DNA of 64,000 nucleotides, from positions 49,322 to 113,321 of the forward strand of contig NZ_VLKU01000005.1 in NCBI RefSeq assembly GCF_007830335.1, in the 5' to 3' direction. Positions within the stretch are counted from its first letter, which is position 1; each line of letters opens with the position of its first letter. Shown here one piece after another: positions 54,153 to 63,600 of this stretch. Origin of the DNA: Paracoccus sulfuroxidans (GTDB taxonomy: Bacteria > Pseudomonadota > Alphaproteobacteria > Rhodobacterales > Rhodobacteraceae). Below the pieces are notes generated by a model. The model saw only the letters and a list, made by a program, of their open reading frames with translations, made no database searches and was not told the DNA's origin. The position numbers were made by a program, and so were the translations under genes.

Positions 54153-55517
54153 ATGACCATGAGGAACGCTACGCTCACGGCTGTTGCGGCACTGTCCGTC
54201 GCATTGGCCGGAGGGGCAATCGCCCAGGACTCCTCGACCGCGACGGGCACGACTGCGCCCGCCGGTTCGAGCTATCAATCGGGTACGGCTGCCGCTCCGG
54301 CAGCCGCGACCCCGGCGGCTGAAACGCCTGCTGCGACCGAAGCTCCCGCTGAGGAAGCACCGGCTGCTGAGGCTCCCGCTGCAACCGAGGCTCCGGCCGA
54401 GGAAGCGCCTGCTGCTGAAGCTCCTGCCGCAACCGAGGCTCCGGCTGAGGAAGCACCGGCCGCTGAGGCCCCTGCTGCAACCGAAGCTCCGGCTGAGGAA
54501 GCGCCTGCTGCTGAGGCCCCTGCTGCAGCCGAGGCTCCGGCTGAGGAAGCTCCTGCTGCTGAGGCTCCTGCTGCGACCGAGGCTCCGGCTGAGGAAGCAC
54601 CGGCGGCTGAGGCTCCGGCCGCAACCGAGGCTCCGGCTGAAGAAGCACCGGCCGCTGAAGCGCCTACTGCAACCGAAGCTCCCGCTGAAGAAGCGCCTGC
54701 TGCTGAGGCTCCTGCCGCAACCGAGGCTCCGGCTGAGGAAGCACCCGCTGCGACCGACGCCGCAGCGCCTGCCGAGGAAGCTGCTGCCGATCACGGTGGT
54801 CAGCACATCGAGGACATCTCGTTCAGCTTCGAAGGTCCCTTCGGTCGCTATGACCAGCACCAGCTTCAGCGCGGCCTGCAGGTCTACACCGAGGTCTGCG
54901 CGGCCTGCCACGGCCTGCAATATGTCGCCCTGCGCACGCTGGGCGATGCCGGTGGCCCGGAACTGCCCGAAGATCAGGTGCGCGCCTACGCGGCCGCTCT
55001 GACCATCCCCGATGCCGAAACTGGCGAAGACCGTCCGCGTGAGCCGACGGATCACTTCCCGACTATTCACGGCATGGGCATGGGTCCTGACCTCTCGCTG
55101 ATGGCGAAGGCACGGGCGGGCTTCCACGGTCCGATCGGCTTGGGCTTCAACCAGCTGATGAAGGGCACCGGCGGTCCAGAATACATCCACGCGGTTCTTG
55201 TCGGCTATAATGGCGAAGACAAGGAAGAAGCGGGCGCGGTGCTCTATCACAACGCGGCATTCGCCGGGAACTGGATCCAGATGCCCGCACCGCTGAGCGA
55301 AGGCGTCGTCACCTATGAGGATGGCACCGAAGCCACCGTCGACCAGATGGCCCGCGACGTTTCGGCCTTCCTGATGTGGACGGCCGAGCCGAAGATGATG
55401 GCCCGCAAGGAAGTCGGCCTGATCTCGGTGGTGTTCCTGATCGTTCTGTCGGTGCTGCTGTACCTGACGAACAAGAAGCTCTGGCACTCGGTCAAGCATT
55501 CGCGTCGCGAAGACTGA
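54153..55517 (+). CDS. petC: Cytochrome c1 with a long acidic Ala/Glu/Pro extension
   Basis: A 454-residue heme protein that passes electrons from the Rieske centre to cytochrome c. A signal peptide (residues 1-24, ending AIAQD) is followed by a low-complexity acidic region (~30-215) built from nine 16-residue repeats. The core follows with heme site CAACH at Cys249-His253 and axial Met region [17 protein letters not shown]-terminal membrane anchor ([17 protein letters not shown]) ends in a basic tail. Such an acidic region is known in Paracoccus c1 and may steer cytochrome c binding. Confidence 0.97.
   Translation: MTMRNATLTAVAALSVALAGGAIAQDSSTATGTTAPAGSSYQSGTAAAPAAATPAAETPAATEAPAEEAPAAEAPAATEAPAEEAPAAEAPAATEAPAEEAPAAEAPAATEAPAEEAPAAEAPAAAEAPAEEAPAAEAPAATEAPAEEAPAAEAPAATEAPAEEAPAAEAPTATEAPAEEAPAAEAPAATEAPAEEAPAATDAAAPAEEAAADHGGQHIEDISFSFEGPFGRYDQHQLQRGLQVYTEVCAACHGLQYVALRTLGDAGGPELPEDQVRAYAAALTIPDAETGEDRPREPTDHFPTIHGMGMGPDLSLMAKARAGFHGPIGLGFNQLMKGTGGPEYIHAVLVGYNGEDKEEAGAVLYHNAAFAGNWIQMPAPLSEGVVTYEDGTEATVDQMARDVSAFLMWTAEPKMMARKEVGLISVVFLIVLSVLLYLTNKKLWHSVKHSRRED
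54318..54749 (+). repeat. 48-base tandem repeat in cytochrome c1
   Basis: About nine copies of a 48-base unit encode [16 protein letters not shown] with minor changes (one unit has AAAEAP, one has APTATEAP, the first is partial). The unit and the near-identical codons point to duplication by slippage or recombination. Confidence 0.9.
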
Positions 55518-55537
55518 TCCGACCGGACCAAGACTTG

Positions 55538-55564
55538 AAACGCGCCCCTCGGGGCGCGTTTTTC
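55538..55564 (+). terminator. Intrinsic terminator of the bc1 operon
   Basis: An 11-bp stem (AAACGCGCCCC / GGGGCGCGTTT) with a 2-base loop TC runs into TTTTT, 21 bases after the petC stop. Confidence 0.85.
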
Positions 55565-55654
55565 ATTGCGGGCGGCCGCCTCCGGCTGGACAACCCTACC
55601 CCGGAAAAGCCACATTGCGCGCCAACGCGAACCACGACCGGGACACCCATCGAC

Positions 55655-56530
55655 ATGACGATCTACAACCTTGGCTCCATCAACATCGATCATGTCTATC
55701 GCCTGCCGACCCTGCCCCAGCCCGGAGAGACGATTGCCTCGCTGGCCTATACGCGCGGGCTGGGCGGCAAGGGCGCAAACCAGTCGGTCGCTGCCGCACG
55801 TGCGGGGGCCGAGGTCATCCATCTAGGCGCAATGGGCACCGAGGACGATTGGGTCGAAGAGCGGTTGACCGCCGCCAGGGTCCAGACCGCCACCATCGCC
55901 CGGCTGAGCAATGAGCCAACCGGCCATGCGATCATTCTGGTCGACGAGGCGGCCGAGAACTCGATCATCATCCACCCCGGCGCGAACCGCGCGCTGCAGG
56001 AGAAGGCGCTGGCTCAGGCGCTGAAATCCATCGGCGCGGGCGATACGCTGATGATGCAGAATGAGACCAACCAGCAGGCCGAAACCGCCGCCCTCGCGAA
56101 GGCTGCGGGCGCGCGGGTCATCTATTCCGCCGCGCCCTTCCAGATCGAGCCGCTGCGCGCCGTGCTGCCCCATGCCTCGATCCTTGCGCTGAACGCGCTG
56201 GAGGCGCGGGCGCTGTTTGCCGAGGCGGGCGAGGATCTGCCGGTTGAGGGACTGCTCATCACCCATGGCTCTGACGGGGCCGAGTACCGCGACCTCAAGA
56301 CCGGCCAGACGCATCGCCAGGCCGCCTTCCGGGTCAAAGCTGTCGACACGACCGGCGCGGGCGACTGCTTTGCGGGCTGGTTCGCCGCCGGGCTCGACCG
56401 GGGCGAGGATCCGGCGACCGCACTGCGCCATGCCGCCGCTGCCGCCGCCCTGCAGGTCACCCGTCACGGCGCCGGAGACGCGATGCCCGACCGCGCCGAA
56501 GTGCTGGAATTTCTGCGCAACCAGCCATGA
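55655..56530 (+). CDS. PfkB-family carbohydrate kinase (ribokinase-like)
   Basis: A 291-residue sugar or nucleoside kinase. The N-terminal signature contains GGKGANQSVAAARAGAEV, and the C-terminal active-site motif is DTTGAGDCFAGWFAAG with the catalytic Asp. It is closest in look to ribokinase (RbsK), but no ribose transporter is adjacent, so the substrate is uncertain. ATG 55655 gives MTIYNLGSINID; the upstream open frame reads through the bc1 terminator and is not used. Confidence 0.9.
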   Translation: MTIYNLGSINIDHVYRLPTLPQPGETIASLAYTRGLGGKGANQSVAAARAGAEVIHLGAMGTEDDWVEERLTAARVQTATIARLSNEPTGHAIILVDEAAENSIIIHPGANRALQEKALAQALKSIGAGDTLMMQNETNQQAETAALAKAAGARVIYSAAPFQIEPLRAVLPHASILALNALEARALFAEAGEDLPVEGLLITHGSDGAEYRDLKTGQTHRQAAFRVKAVDTTGAGDCFAGWFAAGLDRGEDPATALRHAAAAAALQVTRHGAGDAMPDRAEVLEFLRNQP

Positions 56531-56569
56531 CACTTGCCCGACCGGCAGCCGAAGCCTATCTGGGATGAC

Positions 56570-57373
56570 ATGAAGATCCCATATCTCAAACGCCCGCCCC
56601 GCGTCGCCGTTGTCCGTCTTCAGGGCGCGATCGGAATTTCGGGGCGTGGCGGTCCGGGCCTCTCGGACGCCGGGCTGGCCCCGATGCTGGAGCGCGCCTT
56701 CAAGCGCAAGAAGCCGGTGGCGGTGGCGCTGATCGTGAACTCTCCGGGCGGCTCGCCCGTGCAGTCCAGTCTGATCGGCGCGCGCATCCGCCGCCTTGCG
56801 GAAGAACATGACGTTCCCGTCCATGCCTTTGTCGAGGATGTCGCGGCCTCGGGCGGCTATTGGCTGGCCAGTGCCGCCGATTTCATCTGGGCCGATGAAA
56901 GCTCGGTTCTAGGGTCGATTGGCGTGATCTCGGCGGGCTTCGGCTTCACCGAACTGATCCACAAGGTCGGCGTCGAGCGTCGCGTGCATACCGCAGGCCG
57001 CTCGAAATCCATGCTGGACCCGTTCCGCCCCGAAACGCCCGAGGATGTCGCGCGCCTCGAACGCCTGCTGGGCCCGATCCACACGGCCTTCAAGCAACAG
57101 ATCCTGAAGCGGCGCGGAAACCGCCTGCCGCCCGACCGCGATCTTTTCACCGGCGAGATCTGGACCGGGCTCGAGGCGGTTGAGCTGGGCCTTGCCGACG
57201 GCATCGCCCATATGGTCCCCAAGATGCGCGAGCTTTACGGCGAGGACCTGCGCTTCATGCCCTACAGCCAGCGCGTGCCCCTGTTCCGCCGCTTCGGCCT
57301 GTCGGCGGATGAGGTCATCGGATCGCTGGAGGAACGTGCCGCCTTCTCTCGATTCGGAGCCAATGGGCCATGA
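56570..57373 (+). CDS. S49-family (SppA/SohB-like) serine protease
   Basis: A 267-residue short-form S49 peptidase. The nucleophile is in VEDVAASGGYWLASAAD, and the catalytic lysine lies in AGRSKSMLDPF about 50 residues later, the Ser-Lys dyad of the family. There is no obvious N-terminal membrane helix, unlike SohB. It likely degrades signal peptides or membrane-protein fragments. ATG 56570 is preferred over earlier codons. The stop overlaps a small membrane-protein start (ATGA). Confidence 0.9.
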   Translation: MKIPYLKRPPRVAVVRLQGAIGISGRGGPGLSDAGLAPMLERAFKRKKPVAVALIVNSPGGSPVQSSLIGARIRRLAEEHDVPVHAFVEDVAASGGYWLASAADFIWADESSVLGSIGVISAGFGFTELIHKVGVERRVHTAGRSKSMLDPFRPETPEDVARLERLLGPIHTAFKQQILKRRGNRLPPDRDLFTGEIWTGLEAVELGLADGIAHMVPKMRELYGEDLRFMPYSQRVPLFRRFGLSADEVIGSLEERAAFSRFGANGP

Positions 57374-57489
57374 TCAAGACCGCCATTCTTTGCCTCATCA
57401 TCATTGTCGCCATCGCCATCGCGGGCGGCCCCGGTTTTCGGCGCATGATGGCGCGCCTGCTGGGTATCGGTCGCAACGACCGTTGGTAA
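57370..57489 (+). CDS. 39-residue single-span membrane protein
   Basis: A short open frame MIKTAILCLIIIVAIAIAGG... with one membrane helix (residues ~4-20), then a basic tail ending GIGRNDRW. Its ATG overlaps the protease stop (ATGA), and AAGGAG for the following gene begins just after its TAA. The coupling and the clean topology argue it is real. It could be a protease-associated peptide. I do not recognise a family. Confidence 0.65.
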   Translation: MIKTAILCLIIIVAIAIAGGPGFRRMMARLLGIGRNDRW

Positions 57490-57504
57490 GTTAAGGAGCC
57501 TGAT

Positions 57505-58275
57505 GTGACAGCCCTGGTGACCGGAGCCGGAAAACGGCTGGGGAAAGCGATTGCGCTTTACCTGGCGGGACGCGGACATGACGTCGCAATCCATTACGGC
57601 AGCTCGGCCGCCGAGGCCGAGGAAACCGCCGCCGAGGCCCGCGCCCTGGGCGTCAAGGCCCAGACCTTCCACGCCGACCTTCTGGACCCGGCGCAGGTGC
57701 AGGCGCTGATCCCGCAGATCCGCGAAGAGATGGGTCCGCTGAAGGTGTTGGTGAACAACGCCTCGATCTTTGAATATGACAACATCCGCACCGCTGATCT
57801 GATTAGCTGGGACCGGCACATCGGCTCGAACCTGCAGGCGCCGTTCCTGCTGACGCAGGCCTTCGCCGCACAGGCCGCGCGCGCGACCTTCGACGGGACC
57901 GAGCATTGCGCCCAAGGCCTGATCATCAACATGGTCGACCAGCGCGTGCTGAAACCCACCCCCGAATTCATGACCTATTCCATCGCCAAGGCGGGCCTGT
58001 GGTGGCTGACCCAGACCTCGGCACAGGCGCTGGCCCCGGACGTGCGGGTGAACGCCATCGGCCCCGGCCCGACGGTTCAGGGCGTGCGCCAGTCGGACAG
58101 CCATTTCGCCAATCAGCGGGCCGCCACCATCCTGCAACGGGGTGCGGGTCCCGCCGATATCACGGCGGCTGTGGGGTATTTTCTGGACGCCACATCGGTC
58201 ACCGGCCAGCTGATCTGCGTGGACGGCGGGCAGCATCTGGGCTGGCGTACTCCGGATGTTCTGGGGGTTGAGTAG
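57505..58275 (+). CDS. SDR oxidoreductase, pteridine-reductase-like (FolM type)
   Basis: A 256-residue short-chain dehydrogenase. The N-terminus TGAGKRLGKAIALYL resembles pteridine reductases, which have TGxxxRxG with a basic residue. NNAS, YSIAK (catalytic Tyr and Lys) and GPGPT follow. It may reduce dihydrobiopterin or dihydromonapterin. GTG 57505 follows TAAGGAG; the ATG just before it runs directly into TGA, so it cannot be the start. It probably shares a transcript with the protease gene. Confidence 0.85.
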   Translation: MTALVTGAGKRLGKAIALYLAGRGHDVAIHYGSSAAEAEETAAEARALGVKAQTFHADLLDPAQVQALIPQIREEMGPLKVLVNNASIFEYDNIRTADLISWDRHIGSNLQAPFLLTQAFAAQAARATFDGTEHCAQGLIINMVDQRVLKPTPEFMTYSIAKAGLWWLTQTSAQALAPDVRVNAIGPGPTVQGVRQSDSHFANQRAATILQRGAGPADITAAVGYFLDATSVTGQLICVDGGQHLGWRTPDVLGVE

Positions 58276-58577
58276 CGATGTTTCGCTGCACTGCGTCGTC
58301 AAGTTGTCCACTTTGAACCGCTTGGTCACATTTTGGTAACGATTCTGCCAACGAATTCATATGATTGTGGCGATCACGAAAAATATCGTTGTTTTTCAAC
58401 CCGCTATTTTACTGCCTATTTTTTAATCAGTTCGATGGAAACCCAACGCCTGCTTGTGTTTCGTGCTGTCCCCCCCAGCTCATGCACAGAGTTATCCACA
58501 GATTCCGTGGACAGCTTTATGCTTGATCTTCCAGACCGGAACTTGCAGCCCGGGCAAAGAATCGCCAACTGCGTGTC
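58276..58577. other. AT-rich gene-free region with DnaA-box-like sites (possible replication origin)
   Basis: The 302 bases before uvrC contain no gene. From 58321 to 58440 the DNA is about 63% A+T (58381-58440: 68%), against a strongly GC-rich background. Four same-strand DnaA-box-like sequences are present: TTGTCCACT (58304-58312), TTGGTCACA (58322-58330), TCATGCACA (58480-58488) and perfect TTATCCACA (58492-58500). An IHF-like AATCAGTTCGATG (58425-58437, 12 of 13 consensus positions) and three GANTC sites (58341, 58501, 58559) lie among them. A long uvrC promoter region is the alternative. Confidence 0.5.
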
Positions 58578-60437
58578 ATGACCCAAGAACCCCCTGCCAA
58601 AACCGGCCACGGCCTCATTCAGGACTACCTGCGCACGCTGGACAGCTCGCCCGGCGTCTACCGGATGCTGGATGCGCAGGGGGCGGTTCTTTACGTCGGC
58701 AAGGCGCGCAATCTGAAGGCGCGGGTGTCGAACTATGCGCGCGGCACGGGGCATTCGGCGCGGATCGCGCGGATGATCCGCGAAACCTGCTCGATGATGT
58801 TCCTGACCACGCGCACCGAGACCGAGGCGCTGCTGCTGGAGCAGAACCTCATCAAGCAGCTAAAGCCGCGCTATAACGTGCTGCTGCGCGACGACAAAAG
58901 CTTCCCGAATATTCTGGTCGCGAAATCGCACACCTTCGCGCAGATCAAGAAGCATCGCGGCGCGAAATCGGAAAAGGGCGACTATTACGGCCCCTTCGCC
59001 AGCGCGGGTGCGGTCAACCGCACCCTGAACCAGTTGCAGCGGGTGTTTCTGCTGCGCTCCTGTACGGATGCGACCTTCTCGAACCGGACGCGGCCCTGCC
59101 TGCTGTATCAGATCAAGCGCTGCTCGGCCCCCTGCGTCGGACGGATCGGGCTGGAGGATTACAACGCCCTTGTGGCGGATGCCGAGAAGTTCCTGCAGGG
59201 CAAGTCGACCGCCATTCAGGTCAGCCTCGCTACCGAGATGGCCGAGGCCGCCGAGGCGATGGAATATGAACGCGCCGCCGCCCTGCGCGACCGCATCAAG
59301 GCGCTGACCGCCGTTCAGTCGGTGCAGGCGATCAACCCGCGCGGCGTCCCCGAGGCCGATGTCATCGCCCTTCACATAGAGGGCGGGCAGGCCTGCGTGC
59401 AGGTCTTCTTCATCCGCGGCAATCAAAGCTGGGGCAACCGCGATTTCTATCCGCGCCTCAACGGCGTCGAATCGCCTGATGAGGTGATGCAGGCGTTTCT
59501 GGCGCAATTCTATGACGGCAAGATTCCTCCGCGCATGCTTCTGCTGTCACATGGGATCGAGGACCCGGACCTGATGTCCGAGGCGCTGACCGAAAAGGCC
59601 GGGCGCAAGGTGGTGCTGGGCGTGCCTCAGCGCGGCGAAAAGGCCGAGCTGGTCGAGAACGCCCTGCGCAACGCCCGCGAAAGCCTGGCCCGCCGCATGT
59701 CGGAAAGTGCCGCTCAGGCGCGTCTGCTGGAGGGGCTGGCCGAGAAGTTCGAGCTGCCCTCGCCCCCGCAGCGGATCGAGATCTATGACAACAGCCACAT
59801 TCAGGGCACGAATGCCGTGGGCGGCATGGTGGTCATGGGCCCCGATGGCTGGATCAAAAGCCAGTATCGCAAGTTCAACATCAAGGGTACCGAGATCACG
59901 CCGGGCGACGATTTCGGCATGATGAAAGAGGTGCTGACCCGCCGCTTCGCGCGTCTGCTGAAAGAAGACCCCGACCGTCAGGGCGACACCTGGCCCGAGC
60001 TTTTGCTGATCGACGGCGGTGCCGGTCAGGTCAGCGCCGTGCATGAGATCATGGCCGAGATGGGGGTCGAGGACATCCCCATGATCGGCGTCGCCAAGGG
60101 TGAGGACCGCGACCACGGGAAAGAGGAATTCCACCGCCCCGGCCAGCGCCCCTTCGCGCTGGCGATGAACGACCCCGTGCTGTACTTCGTCCAGCGCATG
60201 CGGGACGAGGCGCACCGCTGGGCCATCGGCACCCATCGCGCCAAGCGCGCAAAGGCCACGATGAGCAACCCTCTGGACGAAATCGCCGGGGTGGGGGCCA
60301 GCCGCAAGCGCGCGCTTCTGGCCCATTTCGGCAGCGCCAAAGCGGTCTCGCGCGCCGGTCTGGCCGATCTGGTTGCGGTCGACGGGATCAGCGAACAGCT
60401 GGCACAGAAGATCGTCGATCACTTCCACAGTCAGTGA
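58578..60437 (+). CDS. uvrC: Excinuclease ABC subunit C
   Basis: A 619-residue nuclease that cuts on both sides of UvrB-bound lesions. The N-terminal GIY-YIG domain has [20 protein letters not shown] (residues ~20-40). A Cys-containing segment ([13 protein letters not shown]) follows, then the UvrB-interaction region, then the RNase H-like domain ([32 protein letters not shown]). The C-terminal helix-hairpin-helix pair ([20 protein letters not shown]) completes it. I looked for a LexA box upstream and found none. Confidence 0.98.
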   Translation: MTQEPPAKTGHGLIQDYLRTLDSSPGVYRMLDAQGAVLYVGKARNLKARVSNYARGTGHSARIARMIRETCSMMFLTTRTETEALLLEQNLIKQLKPRYNVLLRDDKSFPNILVAKSHTFAQIKKHRGAKSEKGDYYGPFASAGAVNRTLNQLQRVFLLRSCTDATFSNRTRPCLLYQIKRCSAPCVGRIGLEDYNALVADAEKFLQGKSTAIQVSLATEMAEAAEAMEYERAAALRDRIKALTAVQSVQAINPRGVPEADVIALHIEGGQACVQVFFIRGNQSWGNRDFYPRLNGVESPDEVMQAFLAQFYDGKIPPRMLLLSHGIEDPDLMSEALTEKAGRKVVLGVPQRGEKAELVENALRNARESLARRMSESAAQARLLEGLAEKFELPSPPQRIEIYDNSHIQGTNAVGGMVVMGPDGWIKSQYRKFNIKGTEITPGDDFGMMKEVLTRRFARLLKEDPDRQGDTWPELLLIDGGAGQVSAVHEIMAEMGVEDIPMIGVAKGEDRDHGKEEFHRPGQRPFALAMNDPVLYFVQRMRDEAHRWAIGTHRAKRAKATMSNPLDEIAGVGASRKRALLAHFGSAKAVSRAGLADLVAVDGISEQLAQKIVDHFHSQ

Positions 60438-60498
60438 CGAGCGGGCAAAGGGGCTCGGACCCCTTCCCCCCGCACGCCAATCGGACTAGCTTGTCGCC

Positions 60499-61128
60499 AT
60501 GCGTTGGAACCTGCCCAATATCCTGACCTTGCTGCGCTTGATCGCGGCCCCTCTCGTGCCGCTGATGTTCTTCTTCTTCGGCCGTCCCTTTGCCGATTTT
60601 GCAGCGCTGGCGCTGTTTCTGGTGGCCGCCGTCACCGATTGGTTCGACGGCTATCTGGCCCGCGCCTGGGGACAGGAAAGTCGCTTCGGCGCGGCGATGG
60701 ACCCGATTGCGGACAAAGCCATGGTCATCATCGCCATCGTCGTCATCACCGGCTATTCGGGGATGAACCCCTGGCTGATCCTGCCCGCCACGCTGATCCT
60801 GTTCCGCGAGGTCTTCGTCTCGGGCCTGCGCGAATTTCTGGGCAATGATGCGCGTCAGCTGAAGGTCACCAAGCTGGCGAAGTGGAAAACCACAGCACAG
60901 ATGGTGGCGATTGCGGTGCTGTTTCTGGGCACGGGCCTCAATTATTACGAGGTCGGCCATCCGCCGCTGGTCGGCGAAACCGGCCTGCCCTGGTCCGACG
61001 CCTGGTCCGATCTGGCGACTCAGGCCGGGCTGGTGCTGATCTGGATCGCTGCGATTCTGACGGTGGTCACCGGCTGGGATTACTTCGACAAGGCGCGGCC
61101 ATGGCTGCGGGACAATGATGCGGCTTGA
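60499..61128 (+). CDS. pgsA: CDP-diacylglycerol-glycerol-3-phosphate 3-phosphatidyltransferase
   Basis: A 209-residue membrane enzyme that makes phosphatidylglycerol phosphate. The full CDP-alcohol motif is intact in DWFDGYLARAWGQESRFG followed by AAMDPIAD, unlike the variant paralogue at 19117-19758. Several hydrophobic helices are present. The 3' end overlaps moaD, so it is co-transcribed with uvrC-moaD-moaE. Confidence 0.96.
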   Translation: MRWNLPNILTLLRLIAAPLVPLMFFFFGRPFADFAALALFLVAAVTDWFDGYLARAWGQESRFGAAMDPIADKAMVIIAIVVITGYSGMNPWLILPATLILFREVFVSGLREFLGNDARQLKVTKLAKWKTTAQMVAIAVLFLGTGLNYYEVGHPPLVGETGLPWSDAWSDLATQAGLVLIWIAAILTVVTGWDYFDKARPWLRDNDAA

Positions 61129-61369
61129 TGTCCTATATTTCGCCTGGCTGCGTGAGCGCATCGGCCAGCCCAAAGAGCGGATCGAGACCGAGGCCGCAAC
61201 CGTGCGCGATCTGGTCGCGCAGCTGATCGCGATGGATGAATATCACGCCGCCGCGCTCTCGGACCTGTCGGCGGTGCGCGTCGCCGTCGATCAGGAGCTG
61301 GCCGATCTGGACACCCCGCTGACCGGCGCGCGCGAGGTGGCCTTCTTTCCCCCGATGACCGGAGGCTGA
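61118..61369 (+). CDS. moaD: Molybdopterin synthase small subunit MoaD
   Basis: An 83-residue ubiquitin-like sulfur carrier ending in the required Gly-Gly (FFPPMTGG). The start overlaps the pgsA end by 11 bases. ATG 61115 is adjacent, but 61118 has the better distance to GCGGGA. It works with MoaE, 3 bases downstream. Confidence 0.93.
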   Translation: MRLDVLYFAWLRERIGQPKERIETEAATVRDLVAQLIAMDEYHAAALSDLSAVRVAVDQELADLDTPLTGAREVAFFPPMTGG

Positions 61370-61372
61370 GCG

Positions 61373-61813
61373 ATGTCCGCGCGAGTTCAGACCGAAGCCT
61401 TCGACCTTGGCCAGGAAATGCAGGGGTTCGGCAGCGGTTCGGGCGCGGTCGTCACCTTCTCGGGTCTGGTCAGGGATGAGGGCGGCCGTCTGGTCGCGCT
61501 GGAGCTTGAGCATTACCCCGGCATGACCGAATCGCTGATGGAGCGCTATGGCCGCGAAGCCGCCGAACGCTTCCAGCTGGATGACTGGCGGATCATCCAC
61601 CGCCACGGCAGGCTGACCGTGGGTGAGCCGATCATGATGGTCGCCACCGCCGCCCGCCACCGCGACGCGGCCTTTCAGGCGGCCGAATATCTGATGGATT
61701 GGCTGAAATCCCGCGCCCCCTTCTGGAAGCGAGAGATCGGCGTTGACGGGCCCGGCGAATGGGTCTCGGCCAGGGAAGCGGATGAGGACGCCCTTACCCG
61801 CTGGGACCGATGA
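61373..61813 (+). CDS. moaE: Molybdopterin synthase large subunit MoaE
   Basis: A 146-residue catalytic subunit that converts cyclic pyranopterin monophosphate to molybdopterin using MoaD thiocarboxylate. Conserved segments are GAVVTFSGLVRDEGG, LELEHYPGMTE, HRHGRLTVGE and FWKREIG, where the lysine is in the active site. The stop overlaps the next start as ATGA. Confidence 0.96.
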   Translation: MSARVQTEAFDLGQEMQGFGSGSGAVVTFSGLVRDEGGRLVALELEHYPGMTESLMERYGREAAERFQLDDWRIIHRHGRLTVGEPIMMVATAARHRDAAFQAAEYLMDWLKSRAPFWKREIGVDGPGEWVSAREADEDALTRWDR

Positions 61814-62373
61814 GATATCTATACCGTCTGGAATCGCCCTGGGCCGACTGGGCGTCGTTCTTCGACCAGCCGCTTTGCTATACCGGCGCGCGCCCGGTTG
61901 ACGGGTTTGACCAGATCGAGGGGCTTGAGACCCGCCCCGGCGGGGTCTGGTGCGGGCTGTGGATGCTGGGCGACTGGGCCGACGCGCGGCGCTTCCATTC
62001 ACTCGAGCCGCTGGATCCCGACGGCAAGGGGCCCGAGAACAGCCTGAACCGGCTTCTGGGCATCGATCATCGACATCCGATGATGCGCTTTGCGACCCGC
62101 ATCGACGCCGACGCCTTTCATGGCGAGGCGCTGCGACCCGATGAGTTGCTGACGGGGGTCTACCCCTCGGCCTGTTTCCATCCGCGCTGGCTGAAGCTTC
62201 TGGGGCGTAACCTGTCATCGCCCGGAGAGTTGATGCGCGACGTGACCATCGACGACCGCCATGTCGAGGTGCAATTCGACGGCCATTGGCTGCGTAAATC
62301 GCCCGATCTGGGCCTCTGGCTGCTGAACAAGGCGCGCGAGCGCGGGGATCTGAGCGGCTTCATCCCGCAATAG
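61810..62373 (+). CDS. Hypothetical protein coupled to moaE
   Basis: A 187-residue soluble-looking protein I do not recognise. It is Trp-rich (for example ESPWADWASFF, VWCGLWMLGDWADARRF) and has no signal peptide or membrane helix. Its ATG overlaps the moaE stop, and codon use matches the neighbours, so it is a real gene. A molybdenum-cofactor link rests on position only. Confidence 0.75.
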   Translation: MRYLYRLESPWADWASFFDQPLCYTGARPVDGFDQIEGLETRPGGVWCGLWMLGDWADARRFHSLEPLDPDGKGPENSLNRLLGIDHRHPMMRFATRIDADAFHGEALRPDELLTGVYPSACFHPRWLKLLGRNLSSPGELMRDVTIDDRHVEVQFDGHWLRKSPDLGLWLLNKARERGDLSGFIPQ

Positions 62374-62479
62374 CCCGCGTCCTGCCGGGCCGCCGCGCGG
62401 GCGGGTCTAATCGAAAAGTTGCATTCCGCCGCCCCGGCGATCATATAGAGCCCGACCGACCGACAGTCCGGAGCCACAT

Positions 62480-63436
62480 ATGACCTATCTCGAGTTCGAA
62501 AAGCCCCTTGCCGATATTGAAGGCAAGGCCGAAGAACTGCGTGTCCTGGCCAGAAAAGGTGAGGGCGTCGATCTTGAGAAGGAAGCCGCCGCGCTGGACA
62601 AGAAGGCCGGCGACATGCTGCGGGATCTGTATAAAAACCTTGATCCCTGGCGCAAGACGCTGGTCGCGCGCCACCCCGAGCGCCCGCATTGCGGCGATTA
62701 CATCACCCAGCTTTTCACCGAATACACGCCACTGGCGGGCGACCGCACCTTTGGCGAGGATCACGCCGTCCTTGGCGGCCTCGCACGCTTCAATGACCAG
62801 CCCTGCGTGGTCATCGGCCATGAAAAGGGCAACAATACCAAGTCGCGCATCCATCACAATTTCGGCATGGCCCGGCCCGAAGGCTATCGCAAGGCCGTGC
62901 GTCTGATGGATCTGGCCGACCGCTTCCGCATTCCGGTCATCACGCTGGTTGACACCCAGGGTGCCTATCCCGGCAAGGGCGCGGAAGAGCGCGGCCAGTC
63001 CGAAGCCATCGCGCGGGCCACCGAGAAATGCCTGCAGATCGGTGTGCCGCTGGTCTCGGTCGTGATCGGTGAGGGTGGATCGGGCGGCGCCGTGGCCTTT
63101 GCCACCGCGAACCGCATCGCGATGCTGGAGCATTCGATCTATTCGGTGATCTCGCCCGAGGGTTGCGCCTCGATCCTGTGGCGGGACGCCGAGAAGATGC
63201 GCGAGGCCGCCGTGGCGTTGCGCCTGACCGCGCAGGACCTGAAGAAGCTGGGCGTGATCGACCGCATCATCACCGAGCCGACAGGCGGCGCGCAGCGCGC
63301 CCCTGCCGATGCCGTCACCGCCGTCGGGCAGGTGATCTCCGAGATGCTGGCCGAGCTTTCCAGCCTGAAACCGGCGGAACTGGTGCGCGACCGGCGCGAG
63401 AAGTTCCTGAAGATGGGTTCGAAATCGCTGAACTGA
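62480..63436 (+). CDS. accA: Acetyl-CoA carboxylase carboxyltransferase subunit alpha
   Basis: A 318-residue subunit that, with AccD, transfers carboxyl from biotin to acetyl-CoA in the first step of fatty acid synthesis. Conserved segments are [39 protein letters not shown] and [20 protein letters not shown]. It starts [14 protein letters not shown], typical of the family. It stands alone, 106 bases after the hypothetical gene. Confidence 0.98.
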   Translation: MTYLEFEKPLADIEGKAEELRVLARKGEGVDLEKEAAALDKKAGDMLRDLYKNLDPWRKTLVARHPERPHCGDYITQLFTEYTPLAGDRTFGEDHAVLGGLARFNDQPCVVIGHEKGNNTKSRIHHNFGMARPEGYRKAVRLMDLADRFRIPVITLVDTQGAYPGKGAEERGQSEAIARATEKCLQIGVPLVSVVIGEGGSGGAVAFATANRIAMLEHSIYSVISPEGCASILWRDAEKMREAAVALRLTAQDLKKLGVIDRIITEPTGGAQRAPADAVTAVGQVISEMLAELSSLKPAELVRDRREKFLKMGSKSLN

Positions 63437-63600
63437 GGCCGTACCGCGTCTGGCGCGGGCGGGTTTGGGTATTTGGTCAACGGAGAAATGGCTGAGCGTC
63501 GGCTTTGGTGAGGCGGGGTCGACTGGGGCCTTCGTCTACCGCTTGCCTTGGGGCGGGCCCTGCGTCACGCTTTCAGTTGCAGAGGATCAGACGCGCGCCC

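Noticed and set aside
58276..58577. LexA box before uvrC
   Set aside because: No GTTC-N7-GTTC or its reverse within one mismatch was seen in the leader.
60448..60465. Hairpin AAGGGG/CCCCTT after uvrC
   Set aside because: The stem is only 6 bp and there is no U-run; pgsA follows closely in the same direction.
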